Source: RACS-047 sp031553855
GTDB taxonomy: Bacteria > Bacillota > Clostridia > Christensenellales > Pumilibacteraceae
Reading direction: 5' to 3'
Length of the DNA: 64,000 nucleotides
NCBI GenBank assembly: GCA_031553855.1
Contig: JAVBKW010000010.1
Coordinates: 1-64,000 of the forward strand
The notes beneath the pieces are model-generated. The model was not told where the DNA came from. It was given only the letters and a program-made list of their open reading frames with translations, and ran no database searches. Numbering within the stretch: position 1 is the first letter of the stretch; each line of letters starts with the position of its first letter. Below are positions 14,888-23,333 of the stretch, piece by piece. Position numbers and translations under genes: made by a program.

Positions 14888-16615
14888 ATGAAAACTATTA
14901 TCAGAATTATTAAAATGGCTAAGGAATGGAAGTGGTATCTTGCCGCCGCGACGCTGACGCTGCTTTTAGTTACGGGGCTGAACCTTATCGCACCCGCGCT
15001 CGTGCGCAAGCTTTTCGAGGTGGTGGGCGAAAACGGGGATAACGCAGTCGGCAGCATAATAATTATAGCGGCAATACTTTTTGGAACCTACCTTTTGCGT
15101 ATGCTTTGCCAGTTTATCAACAACTACACCGCCCACGTTGCCGCGTGGTACTCCGTGGCAAAGACGCGCGGCCTTTTATACAACCATCTTCAAACGCTTT
15201 CGATGCGCTTTTATTCGGATAAGCAGACGGGTCAGTTGATGTCGCGCGTTATTGAGGACACCGCAAATTTCGAGGCGCTCATCGCCCACTCATTGCCCGA
15301 TATTATCTCAAGCTTTTTGATGTTTATCGGCGTTTTAGTCATTCTTTTTGTCATCAATCCCGCCGTGGCCGCGCTCACGCTTATACCGGTCCCTTTTATC
15401 TTTCTTTGCTCGCTTTTGTTGAGAAAAATGCGTTACCACTTCACCGAAAGGCAGAAGATAAGCGCGTCGCTGAGCGCAAGCCTGCAGGATAATTTTTCCG
15501 GAATCAAGGAAATACAGGTTTTTAACCGTCAGGAATACGAATATAAAGCCGTATACGATAAGGCAAAGGCTCATGCCGCAAAAACTATGAAGGGCATTTT
15601 CTGGGTGTCGCTGCTGCATCCGGCTATGAATTTTTTAACGGGCTTGGGAACGCTTGCCGTAGTGTTTTTCGGCGGGTTTTTCGCGCTTCAAGGGCGAATG
15701 GATATTGCCGATATCACCGTTTTTCTGTTGTATTTAGGGCTTTTGTACACGCCGGTATCCACGCTGTCAAGGATTTTTGAGGAGCTGCAGAACGCCGTCG
15801 TTTCGGGGGAGCGCGTTTTTGAGATACTGGACACAAAAAGCGACGTTGAGGATAAGCCGGACGCCAAAATTATGCCAAAGGTGAGGGGCGAGGTCGAGTT
15901 TAAGAACGTCTCATTTGACTACGATAAAAATATCGCCGTTTTAAAGGACATCTCGTTTAAGGCCGGAGCGGGGCAGACTGTCGCGCTGGTGGGGCCTACG
16001 GGAGCCGGAAAGACCACGATAACCGCGCTGCTAACAAGGTTTTACGATTCGCTCAAAGGGCAGATATTGATAGACGGTATGGATATTAAGGACTACACCC
16101 TCGCCTCCTTGCGCGACAATATAAGTATGGTTTTACAGGACGTTTTTCTGTTCAACGGCACGATAGCCGACAATATTGCCTACGGGCGGCAGGGCGGCGT
16201 AAAAGCGGAGGAAATAATAGAGGCGGCAAAAGCGGCCTCTATAGACGAATATATCTCATCGCTCCCGGACGGCTACGATACTTATATCGGAGAGCGGGGC
16301 GTAAGGCTCTCCGGCGGGCAAAAGCAGCGCATCGCCATTGCAAGGGCGGTGCTTCGCGGCGCGCCGCTGCTGATACTCGACGAGGCTACAAGCGCGGTAG
16401 ACAACGAAACCGAACATCAGATACAAAACGCTGTCGGCCGCCTTTCGGGCAAAAGCACGGTAATAGTTATCGCCCACCGTCTTTCCACGATAGAACGCGC
16501 CGATCAGATCCTTTTTTTGAGCGACGGCCAAATATCCGAACGCGGCACGCATAAGGAATTAATGGAAAAGGGCGGACAATACGCAAAATTGCAGGGGAAA
16601 AACGCGGACGGCTAA
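14888..16615 (+). CDS. ABC exporter, fused membrane and ATPase domains
   Basis: A 575-residue half-transporter of the MsbA/LmrA type. Six membrane helices lie in residues 15-310 and the nucleotide-binding domain follows. It has Walker A GPTGAGKTT, signature LSGGQKQR, Walker B LLILDEAT and H-loop IAHRLST. All catalytic residues are present, so it can work as a homodimer. The substrate (lipid, drug or peptide) cannot be told. It is a single gene between a dispersed repeat and rplM, and seems to be transcribed from a promoter that leaves no leader. Confidence 0.9.
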   Translation: MKTIIRIIKMAKEWKWYLAAATLTLLLVTGLNLIAPALVRKLFEVVGENGDNAVGSIIIIAAILFGTYLLRMLCQFINNYTAHVAAWYSVAKTRGLLYNHLQTLSMRFYSDKQTGQLMSRVIEDTANFEALIAHSLPDIISSFLMFIGVLVILFVINPAVAALTLIPVPFIFLCSLLLRKMRYHFTERQKISASLSASLQDNFSGIKEIQVFNRQEYEYKAVYDKAKAHAAKTMKGIFWVSLLHPAMNFLTGLGTLAVVFFGGFFALQGRMDIADITVFLLYLGLLYTPVSTLSRIFEELQNAVVSGERVFEILDTKSDVEDKPDAKIMPKVRGEVEFKNVSFDYDKNIAVLKDISFKAGAGQTVALVGPTGAGKTTITALLTRFYDSLKGQILIDGMDIKDYTLASLRDNISMVLQDVFLFNGTIADNIAYGRQGGVKAEEIIEAAKAASIDEYISSLPDGYDTYIGERGVRLSGGQKQRIAIARAVLRGAPLLILDEATSAVDNETEHQIQNAVGRLSGKSTVIVIAHRLSTIERADQILFLSDGQISERGTHKELMEKGGQYAKLQGKNADG

Positions 16616-16659
16616 ACTTGAACGTTATTGCCCCGTTAAATTTAGAACGTTAAATTTAG

Positions 16660-16688
16660 TTGACATTATTTATTTTGTATTGTAGAAT
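16660..16688 (+). promoter_or_regulatory. Promoter of rplM-rpsI
   Basis: TTGACA (16660-16665), a 17-base spacer, TAGAAT (16683-16688); the transcript would carry a leader of about 155 bases. Confidence 0.65.
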
Positions 16689-16714
16689 TATTAAGCATTT
16701 CTGTAAATTTGTGC

Positions 16715-16830
16715 TTTTAGTATTATTTGTTTCAGAATCAGCCCTTTTGAAACAGCGGCAAAAATTTTACCGGAAAGACATACTCTCCGTCAGCGTGAAA
16801 TGAGGGAATGAGTGTGCAAATATTTTAAAA
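16715..16830 (+). ncRNA. Candidate L13 autoregulatory leader RNA
   Basis: Between promoter and rplM the leader can fold into GTTTCA/TTGAAAC. A second element has CATACTC near 16780 pairing with GAGTGTG near 16810. Ribosomal protein L13 operons of Firmicutes often carry an autoregulatory leader in this position. The call is by position and foldability; I cannot align it to the family here. Confidence 0.45.
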
Positions 16831-16849
16831 TAAAGAGGAAAATACCATA

Positions 16850-17293
16850 ATGAACACTTTTATGGCTAACGATCAGAATGTTACCCGCAAATGGTACGTA
16901 GTCGACGCAAGCGGAATGCCGCTCGGAAGGCTTTCCAGCCAGGTTGCGGCAATTTTACGCGGCAAGAACAAGCCCACTTTTACACCGCACGTAGATACAG
17001 GCGACTTTGTTATAGTCCTTAATTCGGACAAGGTCGTTCTCACCGGAAAGAAGCTCGATCAGAAAATGAGAAGGCATCACTCGCTCCACATGGGCGGGCT
17101 TAAGGAAGAGACGTATAAAAAGTTTATGGCCGAGGCGTCCGACGAGGCGGTTTATTTAGCCGTCAAGGGAATGCTCCCTAAGAACGCTTTAGGCAGAAAA
17201 ATGCTTAAAAAGCTGCGCGTTTATAAGGATGACAAGCACAACCACACAGCGCAGCAGCCTGAAGTTCTTAATTTAGTAAAGAGGTACATCTAA
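16850..17293 (+). CDS. rplM: 50S ribosomal protein L13
   Basis: A 147-residue protein. MNTFMA...RKWYVVDASGMPLGRLSS is the classic L13 start, and HVDTGDFVIVLN and KMLKKLRVYKDDKHNHTAQQPE are family signatures. L13 binds 23S rRNA early in assembly of the 50S subunit. The ATG at 16850 follows AAAGAGG and keeps the MxTFMA motif. It is followed after one base by rpsI, the conserved rplM-rpsI operon. Confidence 0.97.
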   Translation: MNTFMANDQNVTRKWYVVDASGMPLGRLSSQVAAILRGKNKPTFTPHVDTGDFVIVLNSDKVVLTGKKLDQKMRRHHSLHMGGLKEETYKKFMAEASDEAVYLAVKGMLPKNALGRKMLKKLRVYKDDKHNHTAQQPEVLNLVKRYI

Positions 17294-17294
17294 T

Positions 17295-17708
17295 ATGGCG
17301 ACGAAATCCACATCTAAGAAAAAGCTCCAGTTTTGGGGCACGGGAAGAAGAAAGAAGGCAATTGCAAGAGTACGCATTATGCCGGGCAGCGGAGTTATGT
17401 CTATAAACGGACGCACGATCGACGAATATTTCGGACTCGACACCTTAAAGCTTATCGTCAATCAGCCGCTTGTTGAAACAAATAGTGTCGCTAAATTCGA
17501 TATTTTCGTCAACGTTTGCGGCGGCGGCTATACCGGCCAGGCGGGCGCGATCCGTCACGGTATTGCAAGAGCGCTTTGTGAGGCGGACGCTATTTACCGT
17601 CCTGCGCTCAAGAAAGCGGGATTTTTGACAAGAGACCCGAGAATGAAGGAAAGAAAGAAGTACGGCTTGAAGAAAGCGCGTAAGTCGCCCCAGTTCTCAA
17701 AACGTTAA
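17295..17708 (+). CDS. rpsI: 30S ribosomal protein S9
   Basis: A 137-residue protein with GTGRRKKAIARVRIMPGSG, YFGLDTLKLIVNQPL and the basic C-terminus that ends KKARKSPQFSKR. The last residues reach the P-site tRNA anticodon in the 30S subunit. It starts one base after rplM stops. The length is standard, and a Lys/Ser-rich N-terminal extension is normal for Clostridia. Confidence 0.97.
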   Translation: MATKSTSKKKLQFWGTGRRKKAIARVRIMPGSGVMSINGRTIDEYFGLDTLKLIVNQPLVETNSVAKFDIFVNVCGGGYTGQAGAIRHGIARALCEADAIYRPALKKAGFLTRDPRMKERKKYGLKKARKSPQFSKR

Positions 17709-17802
17709 AAAACGATTTGTCCGGCGCGGCTTCTTTTCACTCTCGAAAAAGCTTTATAGTGAAAGAAAACGGCGGGTGGCTTAAATCATTACAGTTAAAA
17801 AA

Positions 17803-17846
17803 TATGCGGAGAGTAGTTTTATGCAAAATTACTCCCCGCATTTTTT
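17803..17846. terminator. Intrinsic terminator after rpsI
   Basis: ATGCGGAGAGTA (17803-17814) and TACTCCCCGCAT (17830-17841) pair except for one A-C position, followed by TTTTTT; the preceding A-run makes it bidirectional. A second hairpin, TTTCACT/AGTGAAA, lies just upstream. Confidence 0.85.
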
Positions 17847-18070
17847 CAGGCGTTTTTTAAGCTGGTTTCAGACGTTTTTTTAAGCTTAAGCCGCTCAAAA
17901 AATTTTTTAAAAGTGTCATATTTTAAAAAGCGCGCATAATTATTATTAACGGAGAACATATTTATAATGCCAAAGCGAAAATAATTTTAAAAAAGTATCT
18001 TAAAACAGTTTACAAACTTGCGATAAATGAATATAATTAGTCCAAAAATTGCCTAGTACGGAGAAACTTT

Positions 18071-18547
18071 GTGAAGAAAGAAGAAAAGCAGATATACATT
18101 TTGTGTCCGCGCTGCGAATTGAATTATATCGCGAAAAAAGACAAGTTATGTACAGTCTGTAAAGCCGAAGTCGGATTAATAGATCCCAGCTTCCTTATCC
18201 CCGACGAGGAAGAGGTCGGCGTTGAAAAAATATGTCCTGTCTGCCGCGTCAACTATATCGGCGAGGACGAAGACATCTGCTTTATGTGCCAGAAAGAGCG
18301 CGACGAGCGCGCCGTTAAGGATGAATGGAGCATCGAGGGCGAAGAGGACGACGCAGTTATCGAGGTAGTTGATAACGAGATCGATGAAATCGTGCTGTCC
18401 GACGAGGACGCTGTTTTTGAGGAAGAGGAAGTTTCCGAGAATAAAGAGCCCAACGATTTCGACTTTGACGTAGACGATGCCGAATTTGAGGATTTCGATG
18501 AGGACGAAGACGAAGATGAGGACGAGGATGAGGACGAGGATTTTTAG
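18071..18547 (+). CDS. Two-zinc-ribbon protein with a polyacidic tail
   Basis: A 158-residue protein starting at a GTG after ACGGAGA. Two treble-clef/ribbon units (CPRCELNYIAKKDKLCTVCK at 12-31 and CPVCRVNYIGEDEDICFMCQ near 57-76) share the pattern CPxCxxNYI...CxxC, so they are an internal duplication. The rest is almost entirely Asp and Glu, ending in an alternating ED tract. Function unknown. The zinc ribbons could bind nucleic acid or protein, and the tail could mimic nucleic acid. It lies alone between rpsI and veg. Confidence 0.7.
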   Translation: MKKEEKQIYILCPRCELNYIAKKDKLCTVCKAEVGLIDPSFLIPDEEEVGVEKICPVCRVNYIGEDEDICFMCQKERDERAVKDEWSIEGEEDDAVIEVVDNEIDEIVLSDEDAVFEEEEVSENKEPNDFDFDVDDAEFEDFDEDEDEDEDEDEDEDF

Positions 18548-18639
18548 GATTTTTTAAATCGTCAAGCTCTTAACCTCAAGCCTTAAAACACACTAATAAT
18601 AACCGGCAAGAATAGTTTTGCCGATTAAAGGGAATAATC

Positions 18640-18665
18640 GCCTTATAATGTTTTTTATAAGGCGG
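18640..18665. other. Hairpin upstream of veg
   Basis: CGCCTTATAA pairs with TTATAAGGCG, followed by GTTGTTTTATTT before the veg start. It could be the terminator of the previous gene or an attenuator; the -10-like TATAAT lies inside the stem. Confidence 0.4.
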
Positions 18666-18676
18666 TTGTTTTATTT

Positions 18677-18925
18677 ATGAGAAAATGCGTTACGAGTATT
18701 GACGAGATTAAGGGAGATATCAATTCATTGATGGGTTTTCCGCTTAAAATAAGCGTAAATAAGGGAAGAAAAAAAATAGTGCGCTACGACGGCCTGATAG
18801 AGTGTGTTTTTCCGCAGGTTTTCACGCTTAAAATCCTGGATAATAAAAACGTGAATATGCTGTCTTTTTCATATTCGGACGTGATTTGCGGCGATATTAA
18901 GCTGAAGAAAAAGGAAACCGTTTAA
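18677..18925 (+). CDS. veg: Veg family protein
   Basis: An 82-residue protein: IDEIKGDINSLMGFPLKISVNKGRKK, then YDGLIECVFPQVFTLKI and SFSYSDVICGDIKL. This is the Veg (DUF1021) fold pattern, close in length to the 86-residue Bacillus protein. Veg influences biofilm gene expression in Bacillus. The position before a spore-type protein and ispE matches the conserved veg-ispE neighbourhood in Firmicutes. Confidence 0.85.
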   Translation: MRKCVTSIDEIKGDINSLMGFPLKISVNKGRKKIVRYDGLIECVFPQVFTLKILDNKNVNMLSFSYSDVICGDIKLKKKETV

Positions 18926-19068
18926 AAAAACGTCGGCCACAGCTGCATCAATGCAATTGTGAGCCGATTTCAAATTGCGAAAATTATTTTTAAAAAATAG
19001 TCATAAACCGGATTTGTCCTTTATAAAATATAGTGTTATTGGGACAAATTATTTTTTTGGAGGGTCTT

Positions 19069-20583
19069 ATGGCTTTTGAACCTGTATTTGAAGTAACCAA
19101 ACTCGAATCTTTAAGGAGGTTGTGTTCGTCGCAGGCTGTAGTGGAGGCAAAACTTCTGCCGGTGTCCGGAGCTGCGATATCGAAAGTGCTGTCTATCGCG
19201 ACAGACTGCACGGTATCGCCGAGCGAAATTTTCGCGGGGGAGGCCCGTTATAACGGCAGAGTCTGCTTTAAGATGATATACGTCGATCCCGACGGTATGA
19301 ATCACAGCCTGGATTACAACGCCGATTTCACCGATAAGATTGCTTGCGAGCTGATTTGCGCGGGCATGAAACCTATGCTTACCGCCGCTATTCTCGACAC
19401 CGACATCGTGAACGTATCCGAACGCGAAATCAAGCTTGCGTGCGTCATCGAAATAGGCGCGGATGCGGTTGTTTGCGACAACGCGAACATTTTAACGCGC
19501 GGCGGAGAGAGCGTTTACACACACGACGACCGTATTGAATACTCAAGGCTCATAACCGAATGCGGCGAAACCTTTAATATTAACGAGACTATGACGGACG
19601 TTAAATGCACGAATATCCTGCTTGCCGAGCCAAAGCTCGTTTTAAGCCGCCTTAAATGCGGCGCGGACAATATTATTGCCGAAGGGCGGGTTATCTGCGA
19701 TATCTGCTGCGAATCGGACGACGGAATGATATTTTCTTACCAGCAGTCCGCGCCTTTCGTGCAGGAGATTGCCGCTTCCGGCTCAAACGAAAATTGTTTG
19801 GCAGTCGGAGGAGCGTCGATAGTTTCGTATAAAGCGGTTATGGAAACTGCCGGAGAAACGGGCGCCATTTTGTTTGACTATAATATCGCGCTCAGCGCAA
19901 AGGTCTTTACCGACGAAACCTGTACGCCCGTTGTGGACGCTTTCAGCGTGACTAACGAGCTGCTTCAGGCGGGCGAATCGATTAAAATCTGCAAAAATAA
20001 GCTGTGCGCCTGCTTTTCCGACCGCGTAGACGGTTCCGTCACTTTAGACATCAATATGCCGATCGCCGATAATATATTGGCGGTAACGGGCTCAAAACTC
20101 AATATCGCGTCGGCAGTGGCTAAGGCGGGCAAGATACAGTTTGAGGGCGCGGCCGCTTGCAGCATCATATATTACAGCGCAGACACCAATTCTAAAAATT
20201 CTGTCGCAGTCGAGCTGCCGTTCTCGTTTGCCGTCAATGCGAACGTAAACGAGGGCGACGAGGTAACGGCTAAGGGCGTCGTCGCGAAGGTAAACACGAA
20301 AATCAGGCGCGGAAACGAAATAGACATTAAAGCGGAAATAGAAATCGAGGCCTGCGTTTCCTCCTGCGAAACCAAATACATAATCACGGAGCTGAAACTT
20401 GGGGAGGAAAGGGCGCTGCCTACGAGCGCGTTCTCTATCCATATCGCAAAAGCAGGCGAAACGCTGTGGGACGTAGCAAAAGCTTTAGGCACAACGCCGG
20501 AAATAGTACTGACGCAAAACCCTAAATTATCGCTTCCTTTGAGCGGCGGCGAAAGAGTTATCGCATACAGAAACCTGAAGTAG
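19069..20583 (+). CDS. DUF3794 (SPOCS) and LysM domain protein, probable spore coat/cortex factor
   Basis: A 504-residue protein with repeated DUF3794 beta-domains through residues 20-440 and one LysM domain at about 455-503 (IHIAKAGETLWDVAKALG, ending GERVIAY). The ATG at 19069 is preceded by GGAGGG; an ATG 36 bases upstream lacks a site. DUF3794-LysM proteins are linked to sporulation (SpoVID/SafA-type architecture), with LysM binding peptidoglycan at the forespore surface. It sits between veg and ispE, the same gene order as in many Clostridia. Confidence 0.85.
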   Translation: MAFEPVFEVTKLESLRRLCSSQAVVEAKLLPVSGAAISKVLSIATDCTVSPSEIFAGEARYNGRVCFKMIYVDPDGMNHSLDYNADFTDKIACELICAGMKPMLTAAILDTDIVNVSEREIKLACVIEIGADAVVCDNANILTRGGESVYTHDDRIEYSRLITECGETFNINETMTDVKCTNILLAEPKLVLSRLKCGADNIIAEGRVICDICCESDDGMIFSYQQSAPFVQEIAASGSNENCLAVGGASIVSYKAVMETAGETGAILFDYNIALSAKVFTDETCTPVVDAFSVTNELLQAGESIKICKNKLCACFSDRVDGSVTLDINMPIADNILAVTGSKLNIASAVAKAGKIQFEGAAACSIIYYSADTNSKNSVAVELPFSFAVNANVNEGDEVTAKGVVAKVNTKIRRGNEIDIKAEIEIEACVSSCETKYIITELKLGEERALPTSAFSIHIAKAGETLWDVAKALGTTPEIVLTQNPKLSLPLSGGERVIAYRNLK

Positions 20584-20640
20584 TTTTTTTCCAAAGCTTT
20601 TCTTATACCGTATTTCTTTCTTTTAATTTGTTTTTGTCCT

Positions 20641-20669
20641 TTGCAAAATCTGCCGCAGTATGATATAAT
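20641..20669 (+). promoter_or_regulatory. Promoter giving a leaderless ispE transcript
   Basis: Weak -35 TTGCAA (20641-20646), 17 bases, extended -10 TGATATAAT (TATAAT at 20664-20669), then six bases to the ATG at 20676. Confidence 0.65.
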
Positions 20670-20675
20670 GCGGTT

Positions 20676-21557
20676 ATGCAAAGGCGAAAGATCAAAATCA
20701 AGGTGTATTCAAAAGTCAATTTGTCCCTTAATATCCTGGGCGTGAAGGATGGTATGCACGAGCTGGATATGGTTTTAACATCGGCAGGTTTTGCCGATGT
20801 TATTACCGTTTGCGAAAGACTGGACGACGTTGTGAATATTGAATTTGCGGGCGGCGAAAATTTCGGGAGCGGCAATTCTGCGGCCAAAGCGGCGGACGTC
20901 TTGCGCGGGCAGTTCGGGCCGCTGGGAGCCGACATTTTTATAGAGAAGGGAATACCGCAGGCAGCGGGCCTGGGCGGTTCGAGTGCGGACGCTGCAGGCG
21001 TTATGTGCGCGTTCGACATTTTGTACGGTTTGACCTCAAAGGGCCTTAAAATGCCGTTTGCGGCTCTTAAAACGGGGTCGGACGTTCCTTATATGCTTTC
21101 AGGCGGCTTTGCAAGAGTCCTCGGAACGGGCGGACAGGTGCAAAAGTTTTTTTCTAAAACTCCGCTGAATATGGTTGTGGCAAATTCGGGGGCGGGCGTT
21201 TCCACTAAGGATTCCTACGCGCTTTTCGATAAGCTTTACCCCTTAAAAAAGCTTGAGCTGTCCGACAACTCAAAGCTCGTTAGCGCGCTTAGCCAGGGCG
21301 ATCTTAACGGGGCCGTCAAGCAGTTTTCAAACGCTTTGGAAAAAGGGTCGGTACTGCTGGAGGCGTCGGTGGGCCTGACAAAAGCCGCGATAGAAAGCAC
21401 AGGAGCTTTAAAAGCTTTTATGACCGGTTCGGGCTCGGCGTGCGCGGGGATCTATGAGGATTTCGATAAAGCTTTGAGCGCGCAGCGGGAGCTTATAAAA
21501 AAAGGCTTTGCCGCAAAAGCCGCGCAGAGTTTAGAGACGGGCATCGAGATACTTTAA
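20676..21557 (+). CDS. ispE: 4-diphosphocytidyl-2-C-methyl-D-erythritol kinase
   Basis: A 293-residue GHMP kinase that phosphorylates CDP-methylerythritol in the MEP pathway of isoprenoid synthesis. N-terminal KVNLSLNILGVKDGMHELDMVL is the IspE start. The ATP-binding GHMP motif is PQAAGLGGSSADAAG near residues 93-107, and TGSGSACAG is the C-terminal glycine motif. The start is set by a promoter whose -10 ends six bases before the ATG, implying translation without a leader. Confidence 0.95.
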   Translation: MQRRKIKIKVYSKVNLSLNILGVKDGMHELDMVLTSAGFADVITVCERLDDVVNIEFAGGENFGSGNSAAKAADVLRGQFGPLGADIFIEKGIPQAAGLGGSSADAAGVMCAFDILYGLTSKGLKMPFAALKTGSDVPYMLSGGFARVLGTGGQVQKFFSKTPLNMVVANSGAGVSTKDSYALFDKLYPLKKLELSDNSKLVSALSQGDLNGAVKQFSNALEKGSVLLEASVGLTKAAIESTGALKAFMTGSGSACAGIYEDFDKALSAQRELIKKGFAAKAAQSLETGIEIL

Positions 21558-21650
21558 TACCGCCTGCATATCTTGCGGCCGATCAGCTATATAAAGCCTT
21601 TTAAAAAAAATTTGAGTCAAACTGTATAAATATTTAAAAGCTGTCTATAA

Positions 21651-21672
21651 TCTCCGTATCGATTTACGGAGA
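21651..21672 (+). promoter_or_regulatory. Hairpin that encloses the spoIIR ribosome site
   Basis: TCTCCGT (21651-21657) pairs with ACGGAGA (21666-21672). The only GGAG near the spoIIR start lies in the 3' arm, and TTTTTATTTT follows. It can be read as the terminator of ispE, as a translational lock on spoIIR, or as both. Confidence 0.5.
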
Positions 21673-21682
21673 TTTTTATTTT

Positions 21683-22219
21683 ATGGGCAAATTTAAAAAA
21701 ATTTTGATTTTTATTTTAATTTTTATGCAATCATTCATATTTTTCGGCTGCAATGACAATACTATTACCGAAAAGTACCAACTGATACGTATACATATCC
21801 GGGCCGATTCCAATTCCGACGCCGATCAGGCAGTCAAGCTTAAAGTGCGGGACGCAGTCAGGGTCTATTTGGAAAAAGAGCTGGGCGGCGTTCAGGGTTT
21901 TGAAACGGCATATAAAATAATGTCGCAAAAGCTGACGGCCGTACGCTCGCTGGCAAACGCGGTTTTAGAGCGCGAAGGGTTTAACTACGGTGCAAAGGCA
22001 AGGCTCAACAACGAATATTTTCCGGCAAGGAGCTATGAAAATATAATTGTCGAGAGCGGCTTTTATGACGCGCTTATAATCGAGCTGGGTTCGGGGCAGG
22101 GGGATAACTGGTGGTGTGTGATATATCCGCCGCTTTGCTATCTGGAGGCCGAAAACTCCGGCGGATTCAGGTATAAGTCATACCTTGCCGAGCTTTACAG
22201 AAAGTTTTTCGGCGGTTAA
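21683..22219 (+). CDS. spoIIR: Stage II sporulation protein R
   Basis: A 178-residue exported protein. N-terminal signal/membrane segment residues 5-22 (ILIFILIFMQSFIFFGC). The conserved RIHIRADSNSDADQAVKLKVRDAV and GDNWWCVIYPPLC motifs are diagnostic of SpoIIR. In sporulation SpoIIR is made in the forespore, crosses the septum and triggers processing of pro-sigma-E by SpoIIGA in the mother cell. A Cys at the end of the signal could be a lipobox (FFGC). Its ribosome site is buried in a hairpin. Confidence 0.93.
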   Translation: MGKFKKILIFILIFMQSFIFFGCNDNTITEKYQLIRIHIRADSNSDADQAVKLKVRDAVRVYLEKELGGVQGFETAYKIMSQKLTAVRSLANAVLEREGFNYGAKARLNNEYFPARSYENIIVESGFYDALIIELGSGQGDNWWCVIYPPLCYLEAENSGGFRYKSYLAELYRKFFGG

Positions 22220-22324
22220 AGCGCAAAAATAACAGATACGGATACGCAGAAATAAAAAGTACTTTTCGTTTGATGCGCCCCTTTTTAAAAGCGGGACGCA
22301 AAATTTCGGGAGGTGCTTTTTTTA

Positions 22325-22999
22325 ATGAAAAAAAGAGCTTTAATATTGATAGTGGCGTTTGTGCTGACGATCGGCGCGGCGTTGAGCGCAGCGGCGTTTG
22401 AGGCCGAGGCAAAAAATATCGTCAAAGGCGATACTAAAGAAAACATAAGGATTGTGCAGCAGAGATTGAAGGATTTAGGCTACTATAAGTCTGTCGTTGA
22501 CGGCATCTGGGGCACAAAGACGAGAACCGCCGTAAAAACCTTTCAGAAAAATAAGGGGCTTGTGGCGGACGGTATAGTCGGGGCGAAAACCGAGAAGGCA
22601 TTGGGCGTAACGCTTAAAAGCTCATCGCCCTCCGGCTCCGCTTCCTCCGCCGACCTCAATCTTTTGGCGCGCTGCGTTTATGCAGAGGCGCGCGGCGAGC
22701 CCTATACCGGGCAGGTCGCGATAGCGGCGGTGGTTTTAAACCGCGTCCGTTCCTCAAAGTTCCCCAATACAGTCGCGGGCGTTATTTACGAGCCGTGGGC
22801 GTTTACTTGCGTTAACGACGGGCAGATAAATATGTCGCCCAATCAAACCGCCTTAAACGCCGCAAAAGACGCGCTCAACGGCTGGGACCCGACGAACGGC
22901 TGCCTTTTCTATTACAACCCCGCGACGGCTACGAGCAAATGGATATGGTCGCTGAGCGTGGAAATGAAGATAGGCAAGCATAATTTTGCCAGAGCTTAA
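22325..22999 (+). CDS. sleB: Spore cortex-lytic enzyme SleB
   Basis: A 224-residue protein: signal peptide residues 1-28, peptidoglycan-binding domain about 38-95 (VQQRLKDLGYYKSVVDGIWGTKT), and hydrolase_2 catalytic domain about 110-224 (LLARCVYAEARGEPYTGQVAIAAVVLNRV). The Glu in YAEARGE is the expected catalytic residue of this lytic transglycosylase family. It degrades spore cortex during germination and works with YpeB, encoded 334 bases downstream. ATG at 22325 follows GGGAGGTG. The gene stops one base before the first CTAG-type dispersed repeat. Confidence 0.93.
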   Translation: MKKRALILIVAFVLTIGAALSAAAFEAEAKNIVKGDTKENIRIVQQRLKDLGYYKSVVDGIWGTKTRTAVKTFQKNKGLVADGIVGAKTEKALGVTLKSSSPSGSASSADLNLLARCVYAEARGEPYTGQVAIAAVVLNRVRSSKFPNTVAGVIYEPWAFTCVNDGQINMSPNQTALNAAKDALNGWDPTNGCLFYYNPATATSKWIWSLSVEMKIGKHNFARA

Positions 23000-23124
23000 C
23001 TAGAAAAGAATTTATCGTCGGATTGCCGCTACGCTTGTTTTTGCGCCTCTCTCACGTATTAAATATACGCTCGGTCGGCGTCAAAACCAACTGTTGCGGC
23101 ACTGCGACGCAACTTCTTTTCTAG
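23000..23124 (+). repeat. CTAG-ended dispersed element, copy 1
   Basis: Begins CTAGAAAAGAA (23000) and ends TTCTTTTCTAG (23124), an 11-bp terminal inverted repeat. The interior holds ACGTATTAAATATACGCTCG. A tail (ATTATGCGTCGGCAA) continues to about 23155, where copy 2 starts, giving a tandem with a period of 156 bases. Confidence 0.8.
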
Positions 23125-23155
23125 TAAATTATGCGTCGGCAAATCGACATCAAAA

Positions 23156-23330
23156 CCAGAAAAGAATTTATCGCCTCTCTTGCCGCAACATTAGGATTTG
23201 CCGCCTCTTTAACGTATTAAATATACGCTCGGTCGGTGTCAAAACCAACTGTTGTAAGCGCTCCCGGCGCAACTTCTTTTCTAGTAGAATTATGCGTCGG
23301 CAACAAGCCGAATGCAAACAAAAGGAGAAA
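23156..23330 (+). repeat. CTAG-ended dispersed element, copy 2, with tail
   Basis: The left end is CCAGAAAAGAA (degenerate), the right end TTCTTTTCTAG at 23274-23284. The conserved tail with the small hairpin GTCGGC/GCCGA runs on to the AAAGGAG ribosome site of ypeB. About 70 percent of the interior matches copy 1 by eye. Confidence 0.8.
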
Positions 23331-23333
23331 AAA

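Noticed and set aside
23094..23333. In-frame N-terminal extension of ypeB
   Set aside because: The extension runs through two copies of the CTAG-ended repeat and has no ribosome site; the ATG at 23334 has AAAGGAG and gives the normal YpeB start.
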